Shown: one piece after another, positions 59,582 to 64,000 of the stretch
Position numbering within the stretch: the first letter of the stretch is position 1
Layout: each line of letters begins with the position of its first letter
NCBI GenBank assembly: GCA_910589415.1
Contig: OU342638.1
Coordinates: 36,739,579-36,803,578 of the forward strand
Direction: 5' to 3'
DNA: 64,000 nucleotides
Origin: Malachius bipustulatus
Taxonomy: Eukaryota; Arthropoda; Insecta; Coleoptera; Melyridae
Position numbers and translations under genes: made by a program
The notes under the pieces: model-generated
Told to the model about the DNA's origin: nothing
The model's input: the letters and a program-made list of their open reading frames with translations, nothing else
Databases searched by the model: none

Positions 59582-60424
59582 TTAACTAATCATACATTCC
59601 ACCTGGAACGCCTGCACGCCGATATGTCTCTTTTTCACCTCCTCCTTCAACTTCCTCAGCTTGTCGCAAGGTAACTTGTTCATGTAAAACCCGAAGAACT
59701 GCAGCCTCTCCAAGCTGCCGATGAGTTCGTCCGCTTCGAAGCTCTCGATCTCGTTCTCCGAGAGATACAGATCTTCCAGAGTCGTCAACTTCTTCAGCTC
59801 TTCAACCGGTACTTCCTTCAGTTTATTGGCGTTCAAGTTCAGCAACTTGACGCTCCTCAGGTCATTAAAGGCGCCGTTCTCGATGATCGATACGTTATTC
59901 CCTTTGACATGTAACGTCTGCACGGCCGTCAAACCCTTGAAAGTGTCCCTCCGGATTATCTTGACGGGGTTGTACTCAATCAGCAGTATGTTCAAGTTGT
60001 GCAATTTCTTAAAGCTCCCGCTCGCAATGTCGTTGAACTCGCATTTCTGGATGATCAGACTCTCCAGCAGGGAGCAGTTCCCGAAGGTTTCCCCGCGGAT
60101 GTCGGGCAGCTTGCTGCGGGAAAAGAAGATGCGGGTCAATTTCGGGAGCTGCTCGAACAGGTTCTCTTCGATCGAGGTTATCTCGGAATCCTCGATGGTC
60201 AGATGCTCGATTCGGGGGAGTTTCTCGAACATTTTTTTCCGCAACGGTCCGGTGTAGTTGGACAGCTCGAAGTAGGGCTCGTACTTGTCGAAGTTGATCG
60301 TCTCGCCCTCTTTGAACGGCGGGAGGTTCGTGCAGACGGTCATGTTGTTCTCGTTCTGGCATTCCTCCTTGCTGAAGGCGATCAGCAAGTGGATCGTTAG
60401 AAGCGGTAATGATTTCAGGAACAT
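59582..60424 (-). CDS. Secreted leucine-rich repeat protein, copy 1
   Basis: Single-exon open frame of 280 residues. It starts MFLKSLPLLTIHLLIAFSKE, a plausible signal peptide, followed by a short N-terminal region with two cysteines (ECQNEN, VCTN). About eight LRRs of ~24 residues (LxxLxLxxNxLxxL type) run from about residue 60 to 250, for example LLNLNANKLKEVP and LEDLYLSENEIESF. The C-terminal cap has two cysteines (CDKLRK and VECMIS) and there is no membrane anchor. It is a tandem paralogue of 62743-63606. In sense orientation CTCCTCTTCCAG/AACG directly precedes the ATG, so a 5' untranslated intron is likely. Extracellular recognition or matrix role is inferred from the fold only. Confidence 0.88.
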   Translation of the reverse strand: MFLKSLPLLTIHLLIAFSKEECQNENNMTVCTNLPPFKEGETINFDKYEPYFELSNYTGPLRKKMFEKLPRIEHLTIEDSEITSIEENLFEQLPKLTRIFFSRSKLPDIRGETFGNCSLLESLIIQKCEFNDIASGSFKKLHNLNILLIEYNPVKIIRRDTFKGLTAVQTLHVKGNNVSIIENGAFNDLRSVKLLNLNANKLKEVPVEELKKLTTLEDLYLSENEIESFEADELIGSLERLQFFGFYMNKLPCDKLRKLKEEVKKRHIGVQAFQVECMIS

Positions 60425-60427
60425 CGT

Positions 60428-60440
60428 TCTGGAAGAGGAG
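60428..60440 (-). promoter_or_regulatory. Probable 3' splice site just upstream of LRR copy 1 ATG
   Basis: In sense orientation the sequence reads CTCCTCTTCCAG followed by AACG and the start codon. The other LRR gene has ATCTTCCAG/A in the same position. A leader exon farther upstream (higher coordinate) is expected; a GTAAGT donor exists at about 61647. Confidence 0.55.
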
Positions 60441-60479
60441 TTTTATTTGAGAATTTTTTTTACCAGAAATGAAAAGATT

Positions 60480-61520
60480 GTTACGAGACCTTTAAAATGA
60501 TACCAAACACGATGGGTCTGAGAGTAACCGTTTCAGAGGTATTAGCGATCAAATTATTTTGATTTTAGGGTAACTTTTTCATTGCAACTTTCTCAATTTT
60601 TTTTTTTATTATACCCACGTACAAGGAAAAGCATAAGATAACCAAAGCCAGAGCTTTCTTGCAAATTTTGTATGATAAATTAATCATTAACTAGAGAATG
60701 TCTGCCGAAGTTGTACACAAAAAACAACAACATATTCCACTGGACGTGGTTTTTAATTAAAATTCAAAAACCTTTTCTGTCGCCAAATTATTAGTTAGGT
60801 ACTTCATTCTTGCATTGCAAGCAAGAAAATATGTTTCATCAAAATTTTAATAAATGTTTTTTGTTGTAAAAAACGGTTAGATAATTACAAGACCTTTAAA
60901 ATGATACCTAACTCGATGGGTCTAGGTATAACCGTTAAAGAGATATTCACGATCTAAATATTTTGATTCCAGGGTAATCAGGTAACAATAAAAATTCAAT
61001 CGCGGATATCTCTTGAACGACCAGAGATAGGCATATCGAGTTGGGTGTCATTTGAAACGCCCCTCGATTATCTTTTTAATGGTGTTGTAATATAGAGGGT
61101 GTCATAAAATTTTATAATTTTGAATTATGTACATTATTAAATTACGCCTCTCTTTTTTATTTTAAAAATTACAGTGTTGACAGGCTGTTATTTTTATTAT
61201 ACGTGCGGCGCACTTGTCCAGTTTTAGTACTTTTTAAATCAAAATACGTACGGTTTATACCACAAAACAATATTTTTACATTGTTAAACGAAAAAACAGA
61301 ACTACAAGCCCTTGAAAATGACACCAAACATGATGGGTCTAGTTGTAACCGTTAAAGAGATATTCACAATCTAAATATTTTGATTCTGGGGTAATCAGGT
61401 AACAATAAAAGTTCAATCGCGGATATCTCTTGAACGGTTAAAGATAGGCATATCGAGTTGGGTGTCATTTGAAAGGTCCTTCAATTATCTTTACAATGGT
61501 ATCAAAATATACAGGGTGTT
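60480..61520. repeat. Fold-back repeat modules upstream of LRR copy 1
   Basis: Modules at about 60485-60575 (partial), 60884-61104 and 61300-61520. Each begins AAAATGAYACCAAACNCGATG, continues GGTATAACCGTTAAAGAGAT, and later contains GGATATCTCTTGAACG and GAGTTGGGTGTCATTTGAAA. The second half is an imperfect reverse complement of the first, so each module can fold on itself. Similar modules lie upstream of LRR copy 2. Confidence 0.8.
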
Positions 61521-61647
61521 TTTTATTTTTTATTATGAAAGGTAGGTTTTAAGTATTTAAAAATAGTTGTAGGAACTTTTTATAAAAATGTCAAAATAAG
61601 GCCCCCGGTTATAATACTTGATAGAAATAACATTAAACGGTACTTAC

Positions 61648-61826
61648 CTTTTTCGCTTTCTTGAGAAACTCTAAACACAAGGCGTAAAAGAAGACCAAGA
61701 AGAACCGAAAATCTAAAACAAATAGCTCCTCGCTCGATGATAAATCAAACAAAGCAAATTGAACGCAAATCGACGTGAACAATAGAACGTATCTACTTAT
61801 CAAACTCTCTGGCTTCACTGTAAAAA
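61648..61826 (-). other. Candidate exon rich in hydrophobic residues
   Basis: Minus-strand open stretch with an upstream TTTTACAG acceptor context and a downstream GTAAGTACC donor. It would read SLISRYVLLFTSICVQFALF...FFLVFFYALCLEFLKKAKK, like a membrane segment pair. Joined to the LRR gene downstream the frame does not match, so it is either a leader exon or part of an unrecognised membrane-protein gene. Confidence 0.35.
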
Positions 61827-62742
61827 TTTGATTGAGCCTATCACTTATAATTGATACACAAAGGTGACTAAGGTCTTGCTATCAACATCAAAACATAACA
61901 AACTCTTGATGATAAATAGCCCCACGTCACGTTCATTAATCTAAGAAATTCTTGTCATTATTTATTTATTTATGTGTTTGTACACACATTTCCATGCATA
62001 GTGCGTATTTCTTTGATTTATCGATTTCTTGAATGGATTTACACAGTGTTACGATGAGAAGTTGCGCGATAAGGCGACAATGGGATCGTTCACACAATGA
62101 TATATGTTTCCTGTTTCGTAACTAAAATAATCAGTTTCGTATAATAATCATTAACAATGATGGTGGTGGAATTGGTCCCTGTGGTACCCCACACATACAT
62201 CATTGCAGGGGTTGAAATTTTGACTTCAAGTTCTTGACTCGGTTTTTTTTTTTTGGGAGGTTTCTAGAAATTCTTTTGTTGTTTAACAAGCTCAAAAACC
62301 AAGAAGGAGGGAAATAAAATCGACCCTGTATATGAACTCGGGTATGAAGGCAATGATAAAGAAGAACCGATTAGTTCTGAAAATGAAAACAATAAGGAGA
62401 CAAATAATAAAATGATTCGTCCACAATCGTAAATAACATATGCAACGATTTCTATAAATAAAATTGATGATGACATAGATCCAAAGAGGCACACCTCTAG
62501 AATGAGGTATCGAGATACAACCCCAGGCAAAAATTAAGGAAATATATTTTTTAATAAGTTTGAAAGAAAGCTAAAAACAAATATTTACTACAAAAAAAAT
62601 ACAATTAAAAATTTTCTAGCGAACCGTTTCACTCCCCCACCCCCAAGCGTGGAAAATATTTATGGTCCCCGCTCGGGCGCCAGCTTAAATACTTCTTAAA
62701 TAAGGCACATACATTAAAAAAAAAAAAAACAGTAACTAGTGG
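61827..62742 (-). other. Spacer between the LRR genes
   Basis: A minus-strand open stretch at 62264-62530 (88 codons) is also strongly hydrophobic and contains SRYLIL, echoing SRYVLL of the candidate exon at 61648-61826. It may be a decayed relative. A weak match to the 17-bp box occurs near 62177 (GTCCCTGTGGTACCCC). Nothing else is recognised. Confidence 0.3.
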
Positions 62743-63606
62743 TTAATTCATCGTAACGCAGTCAACCTGGAAAGCGGTAAAGTTGACGTTTCTCTTTTCC
62801 ATGTCTTCTCTCAACTTCTTCAACTTATCGCAGGGTAGCCTGTTCCAGGAAATGGCGAAATATTTCAACCTCCCCAAACTGCCGAGCAGTTCGTCCGCTT
62901 CGAAGCTTTCGATGTAGTTTCCCGAGAGATTTAAATGTTCCAGAGTGGTCAGTTTCTTCAGTTCTTCAACCGGGACCTCAGTCAGTCTATTATGAGATAA
63001 AACGATGTGCCTTATACACTTCAAGTCGTTGAAAGCTCCTTTTTCTATGACCGAGATCCAATTTCTTTCAAGATGCAAGTCAGTCAGCGTCGTTAAATCT
63101 TTGAAAGTGTCCCTTCGGATTATTTTGATCGGGTTGGACTCGATTTTCAGGACTCTCAAATTGCACAACCCCTTGAAACTTTCACTTCCGATGTCTTTGA
63201 GCTCGCTCGTCAAGATACGCAGTGAGTTAAGCTGGGGGCAGTTCCCGAAAGCGTTTCTTTTAATATCGGACAGTATGCTGTCGGTGAAGAAGGCCGCCTC
63301 CAAGTTCTGGAGCGGCTCGAACAATTTCGGTTCCATTGAGGTGATCTGCGAATCGATGATCGCGAGGCATTGGAGTCGGGGGAACTTCTCGAACATTTTT
63401 TTCCGTAGCGGCCCCTTATATTTAGACAAGAAGGAAACCGGGTAGTAATCGTCGAGGGTAATCGAATCGCGTTTCTTTAGAAGCGGCAGTTCCTTGAAGT
63501 GGCTGGAGCGGTTCGAGCTGACATTGCTGCGACAGTCTTCGGCCTGCTTGCTCAAGTCGATTAGTAAACGGATCGTTAGAATTGTTAATATTTTCAGGAA
63601 CATCAT
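62743..63606 (-). CDS. Secreted leucine-rich repeat protein, copy 2
   Basis: Single-exon open frame of 287 residues, paralogous to 59582-60424 along its length. It starts MMFLKILTILTIRLLIDLSK, a moderately hydrophobic signal peptide. Shared landmarks are GPLRKKMFEK, IKIIRRDTFK, EVPVEELKKLTTLE, ESFEADEL and a C-terminal cap with two cysteines (CDKLKK, VDCVTMN). About eight LRRs are present and there is no membrane anchor. The N-terminal segment between the signal peptide and GPLRKK is the most diverged part. An ATCTTCCAG acceptor-like site directly precedes the ATG pair. The pair arose by local duplication that carried upstream repeats along. Function unknown beyond the fold. Confidence 0.88.
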   Translation of the reverse strand: MMFLKILTILTIRLLIDLSKQAEDCRSNVSSNRSSHFKELPLLKKRDSITLDDYYPVSFLSKYKGPLRKKMFEKFPRLQCLAIIDSQITSMEPKLFEPLQNLEAAFFTDSILSDIKRNAFGNCPQLNSLRILTSELKDIGSESFKGLCNLRVLKIESNPIKIIRRDTFKDLTTLTDLHLERNWISVIEKGAFNDLKCIRHIVLSHNRLTEVPVEELKKLTTLEHLNLSGNYIESFEADELLGSLGRLKYFAISWNRLPCDKLKKLREDMEKRNVNFTAFQVDCVTMN

Positions 63607-63671
63607 TCTGGAAGATAAATGAAATTGTTCATCACCTAATCAAGATTCGTTTCTAAGCAAAGAAATAGGTA

Positions 63672-64000
63672 GATAATGATTTTATCTTTAAAATGAGACC
63701 AAACTCGATGGGTCTTGGTGTAACCGTTAAAGAGATATTCATGATAAAATCATTCGGGTAACTGTTACCCGAAAACTTTAATCGTCGATATGTCTCGAAC
63801 GATCAGAGATACATTTATCAAGTTGGGTATCGTTTTAAATGCCCCTCGATTACCTTTTCAATGGTGACGTAATATTCTGGGTGTTTTTTTATCATTTTAT
63901 TTTACACAGAAATAAATCGATAATTACAAGACATTTAAAATGAGACCAAACACGATGGGTCTAGGTGTAGCCGTTGAAGAGATATTCATGGTCATATTAT
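63672..64000. repeat. Fold-back repeat modules upstream of LRR copy 2
   Basis: A module at about 63672-63883 and the start of another at about 63910 (running out of the window) match those at 60480-61520: AAAATGAGACCAAACTCGATG, GTAACCGTTAAAGAGATATT, and the inverted half with AAGTTGGGTATCGTTTTAAA. Confidence 0.8.

Overview
The window is nuclear DNA of an insect. Genes are split by short GT-AG introns (mostly 50-80 bp) and sit in AT-rich DNA full of satellites and small transposons. The gene set (apolipophorin-II/I, L-2-hydroxyglutarate dehydrogenase, a GLIS zinc-finger factor, HDAC3, sphingolipid delta-4 desaturase, secreted LRR proteins) fits an insect. The short introns would suit a beetle, but I cannot fix the order.

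1-27316 holds two tandem copies of the apolipophorin precursor gene (apoLpp). It encodes the scaffold of lipophorin, the haemolymph lipid carrier. Copy 1 enters the window mid-gene and ends at 8962. Copy 2 can be assembled from signal peptide to stop: 38 coding exons, all phases consistent, 3344 residues, with a furin-type RAKR site at residues 723-726 and a C-terminal von Willebrand D domain. Between them are a second signal-peptide exon with its own TATA box and an ~80 bp piece of the penultimate exon. I read these as the remains of a third, collapsed copy.

27317-39124 has no recognisable gene. It holds a degenerate minisatellite of ~30-36 bp units (29040-31700), diverged satellite copies in one orientation (31855-32520), and a clean array of about 17 monomers of ~314 bp in the other orientation (33404-38661). 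The clean array has a five-monomer higher-order repeat of 1569 bp. A 17-bp box (consensus GGWGTRCCTCAMGGYTC) stays conserved in these repeats and in other, unrelated-looking repeats elsewhere in the window.

39125-49159 is a divergent pair: L2hgdh on the minus strand and a GLIS-type zinc-finger gene on the plus strand, with starts 337 bp apart. Introns of both are filled by related satellites built on the palindromes TACCGGTA and TACCGCGGTA.

50257-51931 is HDAC3 and 54461-57449 is the dihydroceramide desaturase ifc/DEGS1; both are complete. The first desaturase intron contains two fold-back or terminal-inverted-repeat elements, each with an exact 8-bp target duplication. 58500-59340 has a 170-bp tandem repeat and a small TA-flanked MITE. 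59582-63606 holds two single-exon secreted LRR genes on the minus strand, with fold-back repeat modules upstream of each.
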